A stretch of DNA of 64,000 nt from Akkermansia muciniphila (GCA_945874895.1 CAMCIC010000016.1:1-64000); one strand, 5' to 3'; shown: positions 8,903 to 18,812, numbered from the stretch's first letter. The notes: generated by a model from the sequence alone, not told the origin. Translations and numbers: made by a program.

Positions 8903-9055
8903 GTTATGTAGCGAATTTGTGGAACATGCAGTGTTTCGCATGGAGCATTCATTTCTCTTGGCAAGCGCAGGGATTTTTACCGTGGGTGATCGGGAAAATA
9001 CGCAAGATGCTAGCTGAGTGCTTGACCAGCATCGCATCCATGTTTTGACTGCGGC

Positions 9056-10810
9056 ATGGCGAGTGCGAAAAGCGAGGGGTTCGTGTGGTTGTGGCATTAT
9101 CTTTCCCGGCACAAGAAGGTGTTTCTTCCTTCCTTGTTGGCGCTGTTTTTCACTGCGGGTTTGTCATTGGTTTTTCCGTGGTTTTTGAAAGATCTCATCG
9201 GTGATCCCAGTGATGCACTACGGCGCGGTGTGGAGCCTGCGGAAGTGGTGCGGAAGGTGGATGCTGATGTGCTAGTGATGCTAGGAGCCCTAGCCTTGCA
9301 GGCCTTCATCGGCTACTGGCGTGTCCAAGGATTCATCCGTTCCGGTGAAGCGGCATTGAACGACATGCGCAAGGATTTGTTCGATCACCTTACGTTACTC
9401 CCCATTTCATTTTTCCAAGAACAACGCACGGGCGCTCTGAGCAATCGCATTTCTGCCGATCTTGCGGTGGTTCGTGAAACTCTTATCACTACTGTGCCCC
9501 AAGCGGCTAGGCAGACCGTCATCCTGATCGGCGGTCTGGCAGCGGTGTTTTATTCATCATGGAAACTTTCTCTCATGATGCTGTCTTGCATTCCCTTCGT
9601 GGTTTTAGCGGTGGCATTGATCGGTAGACGTGTCAAGGCCCACTCGAAAGCATCGCAGGACGCGCTGTCGGAATCGAGCACGATCGTTGAAGAGGTATGC
9701 CAGGCGATTGCCGATGTGAAATCCTACGGCAACGAGAGCTACGAGTGTCATCGATACGGCAAGAGCCTGAAGCACTATTATGAGGTGACGGTCCGCGGCG
9801 CACGAACTCGGGGTTTGTTTTTGTCGTTCATCATATTCGTGATGTTCGGAACGATTGCTGGCGTCGTGTGGTTGGGGGCACGCATGCTGTCCCATGGCGA
9901 AATCACGCAGTTGCAATTCACCTCGTTCATCCTTTTTAGCATCTTTGTGGGGGCGTCGTTGGGCGCTTTTCCCGAGATCATGGCTCAGATTTCCGCGATG
10001 AATGGAGCGAGTGAGCGTTTGCGTGAAGTATTGGCCCAGACTCCCGAGCGACAGGGGGGTGGCATCCTGAAAGACTTCCGCGGTGAAGTTTCCATGAGTG
10101 GTGTGGTGTTCCGCTATCCTTCACGGCCCGAGCAAGAGGTATTGCGTGGTGTGACATTTGCGGTCAAACCTGGTCAACGCGTGGCCCTTGTCGGATCTTC
10201 CGGTGGTGGCAAAAGCACGATTTTTTCTCTTTTGTTAGGCTTCTATGAAGCGGAAGCGGGCGGTATTCGATTTGATGGTGAGGATATCCAGAAACTCGAC
10301 ATTGCCAAGCTGCGCAAGCAACTGGCAGTCGTGCCGCAGGAAGTAATGCTTTTTGGTGGAACGATTGCCGAAAATATCGCCTATGGCAAACCGGGCGCGA
10401 ACCAAGCAGAGATCGAGTCTGCCGCTCGTGTGGCCAATGCTCACGAGTTCATCATCGGAATGCCAGAGGGATACGAAACCACTGTGGGGCCGCGTGGCGT
10501 CAAGCTGTCCGGAGGTCAAAGACAGCGCATTGCGATCGCCCGTGCCGTGCTCGCCGATCCTCGTGTGTTGTTGCTGGACGAAGCCACCAGCGCACTGGAT
10601 GCGGAGAGTGAGCGCCTTGTGAATGAAGCTCTTGAGCGATTGCTGCATGGGCGTACTTCCCTAGTGATCGCGCACCGTTTGTCCACCGTTAGAAATGCGG
10701 ACCTCATCCTCGTGGTGCAAAACGGTAGCATCGTCGAAAGCGGTACACATGATGAACTGATGAGCTTGGCGGGAACCTATCGCATCCTCGTAGAAACCCA
10801 GCTTGTCTGA
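9056..10810 (+). CDS. ABC exporter, MsbA-like (fused permease-ATPase)
   Basis: A half-transporter of 584 residues that would dimerise in the inner membrane and export a lipid or other hydrophobic substrate. Residues about 1-310 hold six predicted membrane helices with the type IV exporter segment FFQEQRTGALSNRISADL. The C-terminal ATPase has Walker A GSSGGGKST, the Q-loop (VVPQEVMLFGGTIAENIAYG), signature LSGGQRQRIAIARA, Walker B VLLLDEATSALD and switch histidine IAHRLSTV. Walker A has Gly where Ala or Cys is more common, which is tolerated in the family. The substrate is not determinable; lipid A export is one option. The stop is followed within about 70 bp by the pyruvate dehydrogenase genes on the same strand, with no terminator between. 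Confidence 0.9.
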   Translation: MASAKSEGFVWLWHYLSRHKKVFLPSLLALFFTAGLSLVFPWFLKDLIGDPSDALRRGVEPAEVVRKVDADVLVMLGALALQAFIGYWRVQGFIRSGEAALNDMRKDLFDHLTLLPISFFQEQRTGALSNRISADLAVVRETLITTVPQAARQTVILIGGLAAVFYSSWKLSLMMLSCIPFVVLAVALIGRRVKAHSKASQDALSESSTIVEEVCQAIADVKSYGNESYECHRYGKSLKHYYEVTVRGARTRGLFLSFIIFVMFGTIAGVVWLGARMLSHGEITQLQFTSFILFSIFVGASLGAFPEIMAQISAMNGASERLREVLAQTPERQGGGILKDFRGEVSMSGVVFRYPSRPEQEVLRGVTFAVKPGQRVALVGSSGGGKSTIFSLLLGFYEAEAGGIRFDGEDIQKLDIAKLRKQLAVVPQEVMLFGGTIAENIAYGKPGANQAEIESAARVANAHEFIIGMPEGYETTVGPRGVKLSGGQRQRIAIARAVLADPRVLLLDEATSALDAESERLVNEALERLLHGRTSLVIAHRLSTVRNADLILVVQNGSIVESGTHDELMSLAGTYRILVETQLV

Positions 10811-10881
10811 CCTTGTCGCCCGCATTTTCACGAGAGAAAATTTCCTTTCCCGAGAGACCATATCAAGCCTATCTTCCTCTT

Positions 10882-11895
10882 GTGATCCATCACTCGAATC
10901 AAGACAGCCAGCGGAGCGGTGCGGATTATTATCGCGCGATGTATCTGGCTATGATTCAGGCACGCCTCTTGGAGAACAAGTTGTCCAGTCTGTACAAAGC
11001 GGGCAAGATTGTAGGAGGTGTTTATTTGGGCAAGGGACAGGAAGCGGTCAGCGCCGCTCTTGGTTCTGCTTTGATCCCCGGACGAGATATCTTTGCGCCT
11101 CTGATTCGCGATCAGGCGGGCCGTACTGCCTTTGGGGAGCCATTCATCGACTGCGCGCGCGCCTATCTCGGCTCGGCGCTGGGGCCGATGAAGGGACGCG
11201 ATGGCAACATTCACCGCGGTCGTCCGCAGGAAGGAATGCTGGCCATGATCAGTCACCTCGGCTCGGCGGTAGCGGTTGTAGCGGGTTGTTTGTTGGCCAA
11301 ACGTTTGCAGGGAAAGTTGCCGGGAGCGGTCGGTGCGACTTGTGTGGGAGATGGAGCCACCTCGACTGGTGCATTTCACGAAGGCCTCAACATGGCAGCG
11401 GTCGAGAAATTGCCTTTGGTGGTCATTGTGGCCAATAATCAGTTTGCTTACTCCACGCCGAACAACCGGCAGTTTGCCTGTGAAGATTTGGTGGATCGAG
11501 CAAGGGGATACGGCATCGCGGGATACAGTGTCGACGGCACCGATTTTCTGGCTTGTGCGACTGTCATCGGGAATGCCGTCGCGCGTGCGCGCTCGGGCGA
11601 AGGTCCGCAGCTGGTCGTGGCGAAGTTGTTGCGCTTGACGGGGCATGGCGAGCACGATGATGGCTCTTACGTTCCGGATGCCGTCAAGGCGGGAGCCTAC
11701 GGTCGCGATTGCATCGATGTCGCCGAGAAACAATTGCTGGAATCCAAAATCATTACGGCAGAAGAAATTGCCGAGATCCGTGAGGCAGTTGCGGTGGATG
11801 TGCAAGCGGCCGTAGCCCAAGCTCAACAAGAACCGACACCGGATCCTTTCCAAGAGGATTGGCGCGCATTCAGCAGTGATTTCTCCCAGCCCTAA
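10882..11895 (+). CDS. pdhA: pyruvate dehydrogenase E1 component, alpha subunit
   Basis: The thiamine-diphosphate subunit of a two-component E1 that decarboxylates pyruvate (or a related 2-oxo acid) and reductively acylates E2. The ThDP motif GDGATSTGAFHEGLNMAAVEKLPLVVIVANN is complete, and YLGKGQEAVSAALGSAL, RDGNIHRG and LLRLTGHGEHDD fit the E1alpha family. The starting point is uncertain: GTG at 10882 (337 residues) is used here, a TTG at 10813 would add 23 residues, and the first ATG at 10939 is probably too late. A branched-chain 2-oxoacid dehydrogenase cannot be excluded by eye. First gene of a three-gene operon. Confidence 0.9.
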   Translation: MIHHSNQDSQRSGADYYRAMYLAMIQARLLENKLSSLYKAGKIVGGVYLGKGQEAVSAALGSALIPGRDIFAPLIRDQAGRTAFGEPFIDCARAYLGSALGPMKGRDGNIHRGRPQEGMLAMISHLGSAVAVVAGCLLAKRLQGKLPGAVGATCVGDGATSTGAFHEGLNMAAVEKLPLVVIVANNQFAYSTPNNRQFACEDLVDRARGYGIAGYSVDGTDFLACATVIGNAVARARSGEGPQLVVAKLLRLTGHGEHDDGSYVPDAVKAGAYGRDCIDVAEKQLLESKIITAEEIAEIREAVAVDVQAAVAQAQQEPTPDPFQEDWRAFSSDFSQP

Positions 11896-11906
11896 CATTG
11901 ATACGC

Positions 11907-12875
11907 ATGAGTGTTACTTACATCGACGCCATTCGCGAAGCGCAGGAAACACTGCTGCGAGATGATCCGCGCGTATTTCTTTACGGTCAGGACATCGCTG
12001 CTTTCGGTGGAGCTTTTAAGGCGACAAAAGGTTTGGTGGAACAATTTCCCGATCGTGTCCTCGATGCGCCTATTAGCGAAGACGCCATGGCGGGGCTCGC
12101 CATTGGGGCTGCGTTGCAAGGGATGCGACCCATCATCGAAATGCAGTTCGCGGATTTCTCATCGATCGCGTTCAATCAGATCGTCAATCACGCCGCCACG
12201 CATTTTTATCGCACGGGCATGCCCGTGCCCATCACTGTGCGATTGCCTTCTGGTGGCACGGCCGGTTCCGGTCCATTTCACAGCCAAAGTATGGAGGCGA
12301 TCTACGCTCACTATCCCGGTGTAGTAGTGGTCACTCCTGCTACTGTTGCAGATGCGTATGCGATGCTCATCGAATCGGTCAAACTCGATGACCCCGTGAT
12401 CTATTGTGAGCACAAGTTTCTCTACCGCTGGCTCAAGGCGAAGTCTTTGCAGGGAGATGGGCTACCCATCGGTCGTGCCCGTATCACCCGCACTGGGCGT
12501 CATGCCACGGTGGTGACCTACAGCGCCATGGTGCATGAGGCCGTCCGTGCTGCGGAGCGCTTGCAACATGAGTCAGGCTGGGAGATCGAAGTGGTCGACC
12601 TCCGCAGTGTGAAACCTCTCGACATCGATACCGTGTTGGCTAGTGTAGCTCGCACGGGTCGAATTTTGGCTCTCGGTGAAGCGTTTCCCTGGGGCGGTGT
12701 AACCGCGGAGGTTGTGTCGCGAGTGGTGGCCGATGGTTTCCACTTGTTAGAGGCGCCGCCGATGCGATTGAACGCGCGCGACACTCCCGTTCCCTATCAT
12801 CCCAAGTTATGGGCGGCCCATCGTCCGACACCGGAGTCGATCTGTGACTCCTTGCGAAAACTTTTATCCTACTAA
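11907..12875 (+). CDS. pdhB: pyruvate dehydrogenase E1 component, beta subunit
   Basis: Partner of the E1alpha subunit; together they form the alpha2beta2 E1 heterotetramer. The 322-residue protein shows FLYGQDIAAFGGAFKATKGL, DAPISEDAMAGLAIGAALQGMRPIIEMQFADF, HYPGVVVVTPATVADAYAML and the C-terminal EVVDLRSVKPLDIDTVLASVARTGRILALGEAF, all standard for E1beta. The ATG at 11907 sits 11 bp after the E1alpha stop; no strong Shine-Dalgarno is visible. It is followed after 6 bp by the E2 gene, so the three are clearly one operon. Confidence 0.94.
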   Translation: MSVTYIDAIREAQETLLRDDPRVFLYGQDIAAFGGAFKATKGLVEQFPDRVLDAPISEDAMAGLAIGAALQGMRPIIEMQFADFSSIAFNQIVNHAATHFYRTGMPVPITVRLPSGGTAGSGPFHSQSMEAIYAHYPGVVVVTPATVADAYAMLIESVKLDDPVIYCEHKFLYRWLKAKSLQGDGLPIGRARITRTGRHATVVTYSAMVHEAVRAAERLQHESGWEIEVVDLRSVKPLDIDTVLASVARTGRILALGEAFPWGGVTAEVVSRVVADGFHLLEAPPMRLNARDTPVPYHPKLWAAHRPTPESICDSLRKLLSY

Positions 12876-12881
12876 CATTTT

Positions 12882-14126
12882 ATGCCTCGAGTTGCGATAG
12901 TCATGCCCCAGTTGGGCGAGTCCATAGCCGAAGCCACGGTAGTGCGCATGCTGGTTTCTGTGGGCAGTCCTGTCACGATTGACCAGGAGGTCATCGAAGT
13001 GGAAACCAACAAGGCGACGATGGGTGTTACAGCTCTTTGTTCCGGGATTTTGGAGGAATTGCGCGTTGAGGAAGGCGTCAGTTATGCCGTGGGAACCATT
13101 CTTGGGATCCTAGAAGTATCGGATGAGGAAGTGGCTCGCACGGGAGTGGACACTCTCGAAGTGATGGAGCGCAAGCGCCAGGAATCGCAGAGCGCCAATC
13201 CGCAGGGGAAGGGTGAACAGAACCTGCACTTTGCGGTGGACGGCGACGGCTACGAGGAATCGACACCACCAGAAATTGTTCCCAGTGTGAGAGGCTTGTC
13301 TGTTCCCACCGGAACTATGGGTGCGCATTACATTTCTCCCCGCATGCGAGCCCGTATGGATGAGATGGGACTTCGCGAGGCAGACTTGTCCGCCATCGTC
13401 GGAAGTGGAACTGGCGGACGAGTTACGGTCGATGACCTTGAAAAATTCCTCGATTACATTCAAACGTGGCCCAGTAGCCAGGCATCACCGATGCGTTTGG
13501 CCGTGGCCGATGCGATGCGTCGGAGCTGGACGCGTCCTCTTGCCACCGTAGGCACTTCGGTGGGCTTGGATCGTTTGCTTTCGCATCGACGCAACCAAGA
13601 GAAAAAAGCAGGCCCCACGTTGTATTTGCTGCGCGCCTTTGCATTGGCCCTCAAAGAGCAACCTGAGGTGGCAGGATTTTTGATTGGATCGAAAGTCGTG
13701 CATCCACGGTCATTCGATATCGGTGTTGCCGTCGCCGTCGATGATGGCGTTCTGGTTCCCGTGATTCGGCAGGTGGACCAGAAATCTCTCGTCGATCTGG
13801 TGCAGGAATACGATGATTTGGTGGATCGTGCTCGTCGTCGTCGTCTGACGGAGGGCGATACGAAAGGCGGAATTGCTACGGTGACCAACTTCGGCACTTT
13901 CGGCCTAACATGGGGCACGCCGATTCCCTTGCCGAACGAGACATTGATCCTCGGCATCGGGGCTGGTGTGAAAAAACCAGTCTGGAGTGAAACCTTGAGC
14001 GCCTTTGTGCCAGCTACGGAAGCAGATCTTGAGATGACTTTCGATCACCGCGTGGTGGATGGTGGGGGGGCTGGCGTATTGCTGCGTCGCATTGTGGCTT
14101 TGCTGCAGGAACCAGAATCCCTTTGA
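12882..14126 (+). CDS. pdhC: dihydrolipoamide acyltransferase (E2) of pyruvate dehydrogenase
   Basis: The core acyltransferase of the complex, transferring the acetyl group from lipoamide to CoA. It is 414 residues. An N-terminal lipoyl domain has its acceptor Lys44 in VETNKATMG. An acidic linker follows, then a peripheral subunit-binding domain (about 148-188, ISPRMRARMDEMGL .. GTGGRVTVDDLEKFL), and a CAT domain ending FDHRVVDGGGAGVLLRRI with catalytic His near 389 and Asp near 393. Only one lipoyl domain is present. No E3 (lpd) gene follows, so E3 must come from elsewhere in the genome. Upstream of the next gene there are about 80 bp with no clear terminator. Confidence 0.94.
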   Translation: MPRVAIVMPQLGESIAEATVVRMLVSVGSPVTIDQEVIEVETNKATMGVTALCSGILEELRVEEGVSYAVGTILGILEVSDEEVARTGVDTLEVMERKRQESQSANPQGKGEQNLHFAVDGDGYEESTPPEIVPSVRGLSVPTGTMGAHYISPRMRARMDEMGLREADLSAIVGSGTGGRVTVDDLEKFLDYIQTWPSSQASPMRLAVADAMRRSWTRPLATVGTSVGLDRLLSHRRNQEKKAGPTLYLLRAFALALKEQPEVAGFLIGSKVVHPRSFDIGVAVAVDDGVLVPVIRQVDQKSLVDLVQEYDDLVDRARRRRLTEGDTKGGIATVTNFGTFGLTWGTPIPLPNETLILGIGAGVKKPVWSETLSAFVPATEADLEMTFDHRVVDGGGAGVLLRRIVALLQEPESL

Positions 14127-14208
14127 TCCGCAGAGAGTTTTGCTGCGGGCCTTAAGGAGTGCAAAACCTCTTTCATTCCGCCGTTTCCGTGATAGCTTTC
14201 GTGCGAAT

Positions 14209-17061
14209 ATGTTTCGTTTCCTAGGAATTTCTGTTTTTCTTACCCTGTCGCTATTGAGTCAGGAAGTAAGATTCAATAAAGACATTCGTCCTATTTTTAC
14301 GAAGCATTGCACCTCTTGTCATGGTGGAGTCAAGGAAGCAGGAAACATTTCCCTGATCTATCGGGAGCGTGCGCTGGGAGAGGGGAAGTCAGGCGCGCGC
14401 GCGATCGTTCCTGGCAAACCTGAGGAATCGGAACTGATGCGTCGCATCGTATCCAAAGATCCAGACGAGGTGATGCCAAAGCCCAAGCACGGTCCCCCCC
14501 TTGCAGAACGCGATGTTTCTTTGATTCGGCAATGGATTCAGGATGGCGCAGCTTGGGAGGAACTTTGGTCTTTTCTGCCGCCGCGTGAGGAAGTGCCGCC
14601 TCCCATCAAAAATCAGCAATGGCCGCAAATGCCTCTGGATGCATGGGTGCTTGCGAGTCTCGAAGCGAAACAGCTTGCACCATCTGCCGAAGCTACCAAA
14701 GCCGAGTGGTTGCGTCGGGTTTCACTGGACCTCATCGGATTGCCTCCAACCATGGAAGAGTGGGCGGCGTTTCGTGACGATTCTTCTCCCCAAGCTCACG
14801 AGGCTGTCGTGGATCGATTGTTAGCGTCACCTCACTTCGGCGAGCGATGGGCGGTGATGTGGTTGGATCTCGCTCGGTATTCCGATACTATGGGATTTGA
14901 AAAAGATCCAGGCCGCACCATCTGGCCCTACCGTGACTGGTTGATCCGCGCCTTCAATAGCGATATGCCCTTTGACCAGTTCACGACGAAACAATTGGCA
15001 GGCGATCTCATGCCCAATCCCGCTCCTGATGATTTGGTCGCCACGGCATTTCATCGGAATACGATGAATAATACCGAAGGAGGCACTGATGATGAAGAGT
15101 ATCGGATCGCCGCCGTCATCGATCGGATCAATACGACTTGGACCACGTGGCAGGCTACCACTTTCGGATGTGTGCAGTGCCATTCGCATCCGTATGATCC
15201 CTATCCTCACAAGGGCTACTATCGGTTCATGGCATTTTTTGATAACACCGAGGATGGCGACACGAACGATGATTTCCCCAGCACCAAAGTGGCGAACGAC
15301 CCTGCGCTGCAGAGCGATGTGACGCGCCTCGAAAAAGAACGCGATGCCATGCGTCAGCTCATCAACGAGGAAGCCCTAGCTGTGGCTCGTGGCATCAAGG
15401 ATTATCAAATCGGGAAAGCATCGTCTGCCAAGGCTTCTGCTGCCACCGGTGGAATCGCTCAAAAAGAAGATGGATTGTTCCATTCATCGGGAACCAATCC
15501 TACCAACTCCTCCTACACCCTGACGTTTCCAGCGCAATCATTCGCTGCCATCCGTCTCGACATTTTGCCTCTGTCCGATGATCCCAAACAGTGGTCGGGA
15601 CTAGCTGCGGTGTGCGGCGATTTTCATGTTTGGTTGATCCATCCTGACGCGCGTCGTGAAAGAATCAAACTGAAAGAGGTAATCGCAGATGGGATCTGCG
15701 GCCCGTTTGATCCTAATGAAGCCATACGTCAGGGTGGTCCGGGCTTTGGGGATTATCCTGCGCAACGTTCACCGCGCTGGTGCGTTTTTGTTCCCGAGCA
15801 ACCCGTGCTTGCGCCGGAAGGTTCCCAATTGGAAGTCAGTTTGTTCCATGCCATTTCCTGCAATGCCGACAACCAGCCATCGATTTTGAAAAAATTCCGT
15901 TTGTCTTTTTCGACCAACTCTTCGCTTCAACAGTTTGTCAACAGTCCCGAACGCGCGCAGCGCTGGGCGCAACATGGACAACTGATGTCCCGCTACCAAT
16001 CCATCCCCGGATCCATGGTTCCCGTCATGAAGGAGCGCAATCAAGCCAATCAACGGGATACGCGCGTCTTCATCCGCGGCAATCGTTCGACGCGCGACGA
16101 ATCGGCTCAACCCGGCATTCCGGAAATCCTTTTTCCTCCACAAAAATCGGATCGTCTCTCGCGCATCGATATGGCCCAGTGGTTGATGAGCGAACGCAAT
16201 CCTCTCACCGCGCGCGTGTTGGCCAACCGTCTGTGGGCAGATCTTTTCGGCATCGGTATCGTGGAAACCCAAGAAGATTTTGGCACCTCGGGCACTCCGC
16301 CCACCCATCCGCAATTGCTTGATCACTTGGCCTTGCGATTGCAAAAACATCACCGCTGGCACATCAAGCCTTTCCTCAAAGAGTTGGTTTTGTCCTCAAC
16401 CTATCGTCAACAGTCGAAGACTACATCCGAGTTGTTAGAAAAAGACCCTCGTAACCAGTGGCTATCACGCGGCCCGCGCCAGCGCTTGACTGCGGAAATG
16501 GTACGTGACCAATCATTGCTGGTATCTGGACTGTTGTCTCGTAAACAGTTCGGCCCTCCAGTGTTTCCGCCTCAGCCCGAAGGCATCTGGAAATCAGTCT
16601 ACAATGGTGCCAAGTGGACCACCTCATCAGGCGAAGATCGCTATCGTCGCGGTGTGTATACCTACAGCAAACGCACCAGCGGTTATCCCGCTTTTCTCAC
16701 CTTTGATGCGCCCAGTCGTGATGTTTGCTCCCCACGTCGTCTGGGCTCCAACACCCCCCTCCAAGCTTTGGTTACCCTCAACGATCCTGCTTTCATGGAA
16801 ATGGCTCAGGCCTTTGCCAAGCGCATGACAGCATCGGGCACCGCTTTGCCTGCCCAACTGATGCAGGGATACGAGTGGTTGACCCTGCAACAAGCGCCTC
16901 AGTCCGTGATCGATGCCTTGTTGCGACTGCACTCGGATGCCACTGCAGAGTTCGCGCGTCAACCTGCCGAGATGCAGAAAATCGCTCCCACTCCCGCCGA
17001 GGCTGCATTCGTGCTCGTGGCCAATACCATGCTCAATCTCGATAGCGCAATCAATCGTTAA
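14209..17061 (+). CDS. planctomycete-type cytochrome protein (DUF1549/DUF1553)
   Basis: A large exported protein of about 950 residues of the PSCyt1-DUF1549-DUF1553 architecture, abundant in Planctomycetota and Verrucomicrobiota. A short signal peptide (about 1-17) precedes VRFNKDIRPIFTKHCTSCHG, a CxxCH haem site at Cys34-His38, then PGKPEESELMRRI. DUF1549 follows (WLRRVSLDLIGLPPT, FGERWAVMWLDLARYSDT, QCHSHPYDPY with a second CxxCH), then a beta-rich middle region, and DUF1553 (NPLTARVLANRLWADLFGIGIV, TPLQALVTLNDPAFMEMAQ). The biochemical role is not established; association with catabolism of complex sugars is proposed for the family. The ATG at 14209 gives the signal peptide. It is followed after 19 bp by its DUF1501 partner. 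Confidence 0.92.
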   Translation: MFRFLGISVFLTLSLLSQEVRFNKDIRPIFTKHCTSCHGGVKEAGNISLIYRERALGEGKSGARAIVPGKPEESELMRRIVSKDPDEVMPKPKHGPPLAERDVSLIRQWIQDGAAWEELWSFLPPREEVPPPIKNQQWPQMPLDAWVLASLEAKQLAPSAEATKAEWLRRVSLDLIGLPPTMEEWAAFRDDSSPQAHEAVVDRLLASPHFGERWAVMWLDLARYSDTMGFEKDPGRTIWPYRDWLIRAFNSDMPFDQFTTKQLAGDLMPNPAPDDLVATAFHRNTMNNTEGGTDDEEYRIAAVIDRINTTWTTWQATTFGCVQCHSHPYDPYPHKGYYRFMAFFDNTEDGDTNDDFPSTKVANDPALQSDVTRLEKERDAMRQLINEEALAVARGIKDYQIGKASSAKASAATGGIAQKEDGLFHSSGTNPTNSSYTLTFPAQSFAAIRLDILPLSDDPKQWSGLAAVCGDFHVWLIHPDARRERIKLKEVIADGICGPFDPNEAIRQGGPGFGDYPAQRSPRWCVFVPEQPVLAPEGSQLEVSLFHAISCNADNQPSILKKFRLSFSTNSSLQQFVNSPERAQRWAQHGQLMSRYQSIPGSMVPVMKERNQANQRDTRVFIRGNRSTRDESAQPGIPEILFPPQKSDRLSRIDMAQWLMSERNPLTARVLANRLWADLFGIGIVETQEDFGTSGTPPTHPQLLDHLALRLQKHHRWHIKPFLKELVLSSTYRQQSKTTSELLEKDPRNQWLSRGPRQRLTAEMVRDQSLLVSGLLSRKQFGPPVFPPQPEGIWKSVYNGAKWTTSSGEDRYRRGVYTYSKRTSGYPAFLTFDAPSRDVCSPRRLGSNTPLQALVTLNDPAFMEMAQAFAKRMTASGTALPAQLMQGYEWLTLQQAPQSVIDALLRLHSDATAEFARQPAEMQKIAPTPAEAAFVLVANTMLNLDSAINR

Positions 17062-17080
17062 TTACGAACCATCCATTTTT

Positions 17081-18547
17081 ATGATTCAACATTTACAACT
17101 GGAGCATTTGACGCGTCGCCATTTCCTCAGTCAATGCTCGGTGGGTCTCGGTGGGCTGTGGTTGGCATCACAAGGTCTATCTTGGGGTGCTTCGTCCACA
17201 ATAACAAAAGACCCAGCCCAGCCATTGTTGCCGGATCTTTCGCACTTCGCACCCAAAGCCAAACGGGTGATTTTCATGCACATGGCTGGATCGCCCAGTC
17301 AGTTGGAATTGTTCGATTACAAACCCGAGTTGGAAAAACTCGATGGCAAGGAGTGTCCGCAGGAGTTTCTCGCCGGCAAGCAGTTTGCCTTCATTCAGGG
17401 AGTGCCACGCATGCTGGGTTCGCGATTTCCTTTTCATCAAGCAGGCCAAAGCGGGCAATGGATTTCGGATCGTTTGCCGCATTTGGAGACGGTCATCGAT
17501 GAGCTATGCATCGTGAAATCGATGCATACGGATCAATTCAATCACGCTCCCGCCCAATTGCTCGTTCATACCGGATCGCCTCAGCTGGGTTGGCCCTCCG
17601 CAGGTTCATGGGCCACCTATGGTCTCGGTTCCGAGAACCAGAATCTGCCCGGTTTCATTGTGATGACCTCTGGGGGCGTGAATCCCGATGCTGGTAAATC
17701 GGTATGGGGCTCCGGTTTCCTTCCTTCTGTCTATCAAGGCGTGCAGTGCCGATCCCAAGGTGAGCCAGTCCTTTTCCTGAAAAACCCTGAGGGAGTGTCC
17801 CAGTCTCTCCGCCGCCGCACGCTCGATGCCCTTTCGGATATCAACGCGCAGATCGCTCGGGAGGTAGGTGATCCTGAGACAGTGACTCGCATTGCCCAAT
17901 ACGAGATGGCATATCGAATGCAAATCCATGCGTCGGATGCCTTCGATATCATGCAGGAGTCTGATTCCGTTCATAAGGCATACAATACCAAGCCGGGACA
18001 TGAGTCTTTTGCCAACAATTGTCTTCTCGCGCGTCGATTGGCCGAACGTGGTGTGCGTTTCATCCAACTTTTTGACTGGGGTTGGGACTCCCATGGCACT
18101 GGTCCACAAACCGATTTGCGACAAGGTTTTACGGAGAAGTGCAAGGAAATCGACCAGCCAATCGCAGCACTGATCAAGGACTTGAAGCAGCGCGGGCTCT
18201 TGGAGGAGACACTCGTCATTTGGTCGGGAGAATTCGGTCGTACGCCGATGCGGGAAAACCGAGGCGGTGTGGAAATGCGTCACGTCGGCAGGGATCACAA
18301 TCCTGGCGCTTACACGCTGTGGATGGCGGGCGGGGGCGTCAAACCTGGCTATAGTCACGGAGAAACCGACCCGATCGGATATGAGGCGATGGTTGACAAA
18401 GTATCGGCCCATGATTTCCATGCCACGATGCTGCATTTGTTAGGCTTCGATCATGAGAAATTCACCTACCCTCATCAAGGTGCGATGCAGCGTTTGAGTA
18501 ACATCACCAAGGGCGGCACCAAAGTCATCAAACAACTTCTGGCTTGA
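17081..18547 (+). CDS. Tat-exported DUF1501 protein
   Basis: Second gene of the conserved pair with the DUF1549/1553 cytochrome. It has 488 residues. The N-terminus carries a twin-arginine signal (TRRHFLSQCSVGLGGLWLA). The body shows family hallmarks: AKRVIFMHMAGSPSQLELFDYKP, IVKSMHTDQFNHAPAQLL, GSWATYGLGSENQNLPGFIVM, RFIQLFDWGWDSHG and VIWSGEFGRTP. DUF1501 proteins belong to the alkaline phosphatase/sulfatase-like fold; whether they have hydrolase activity is unknown. The ATG at 17081 gives the best Tat signal. A paralogue with the same neighbour occurs at 25179-26636 on the opposite strand. Confidence 0.92.
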   Translation: MIQHLQLEHLTRRHFLSQCSVGLGGLWLASQGLSWGASSTITKDPAQPLLPDLSHFAPKAKRVIFMHMAGSPSQLELFDYKPELEKLDGKECPQEFLAGKQFAFIQGVPRMLGSRFPFHQAGQSGQWISDRLPHLETVIDELCIVKSMHTDQFNHAPAQLLVHTGSPQLGWPSAGSWATYGLGSENQNLPGFIVMTSGGVNPDAGKSVWGSGFLPSVYQGVQCRSQGEPVLFLKNPEGVSQSLRRRTLDALSDINAQIAREVGDPETVTRIAQYEMAYRMQIHASDAFDIMQESDSVHKAYNTKPGHESFANNCLLARRLAERGVRFIQLFDWGWDSHGTGPQTDLRQGFTEKCKEIDQPIAALIKDLKQRGLLEETLVIWSGEFGRTPMRENRGGVEMRHVGRDHNPGAYTLWMAGGGVKPGYSHGETDPIGYEAMVDKVSAHDFHATMLHLLGFDHEKFTYPHQGAMQRLSNITKGGTKVIKQLLA

Positions 18548-18610
18548 GTCTGATTGGAAGGTTTCAGGTGATTCTGATGCACCTTGCCCACCGGATGCCT
18601 GTGAGTGTCC

Positions 18611-18632
18611 TGAGTGAAGTCATCTTCACTCA
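18611..18632. other. hairpin downstream of DUF1501 gene
   Basis: A perfect 9-bp inverted repeat, TGAGTGAAG-TCAT-CTTCACTCA, 63 bp after the DUF1501 stop. No T-run follows, so a rho-independent terminator is doubtful. It may be a stability hairpin or a protein-binding site. Confidence 0.45.
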
Positions 18633-18699
18633 TCGCTGTTGATCTTGTATGGTTGCTATCATCAAACATCGTTTTTTTTGACATGTTTTGTTTTTTGGG

Positions 18700-18728
18700 T
18701 TTGACAATTTTCTATCCAATTGTTAGAG
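18700..18728 (+). promoter_or_regulatory. candidate sigma70 promoter
   Basis: TTGACA (18700-18705), a perfect -35 consensus, and TAGAGT (18723-18728) are spaced by exactly 17 bp in an AT-rich patch of the 265-bp gap before the small membrane protein gene. The predicted start near 18735 would leave a leader of about 78 bases. Confidence 0.55.
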
Positions 18729-18812
18729 TTTTCGTCAGTCAAAACACTTTTTTCAAGCTTCTTTGCAAGTTACATGGATGTGTAGGGCTTTTCCGAAAAG
18801 ATAGTTATTTCC

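Noticed and set aside
10828-11898. A 356-codon antisense frame over the E1alpha gene
   Set aside because: The E1alpha reading has a full thiamine-diphosphate motif; the antisense frame is Arg/His-rich and low in domain-like pattern.
15769-16362. Antisense frame within the first cytochrome gene
   Set aside because: Lies entirely inside the DUF1549/1553 protein, which has haem and family motifs.
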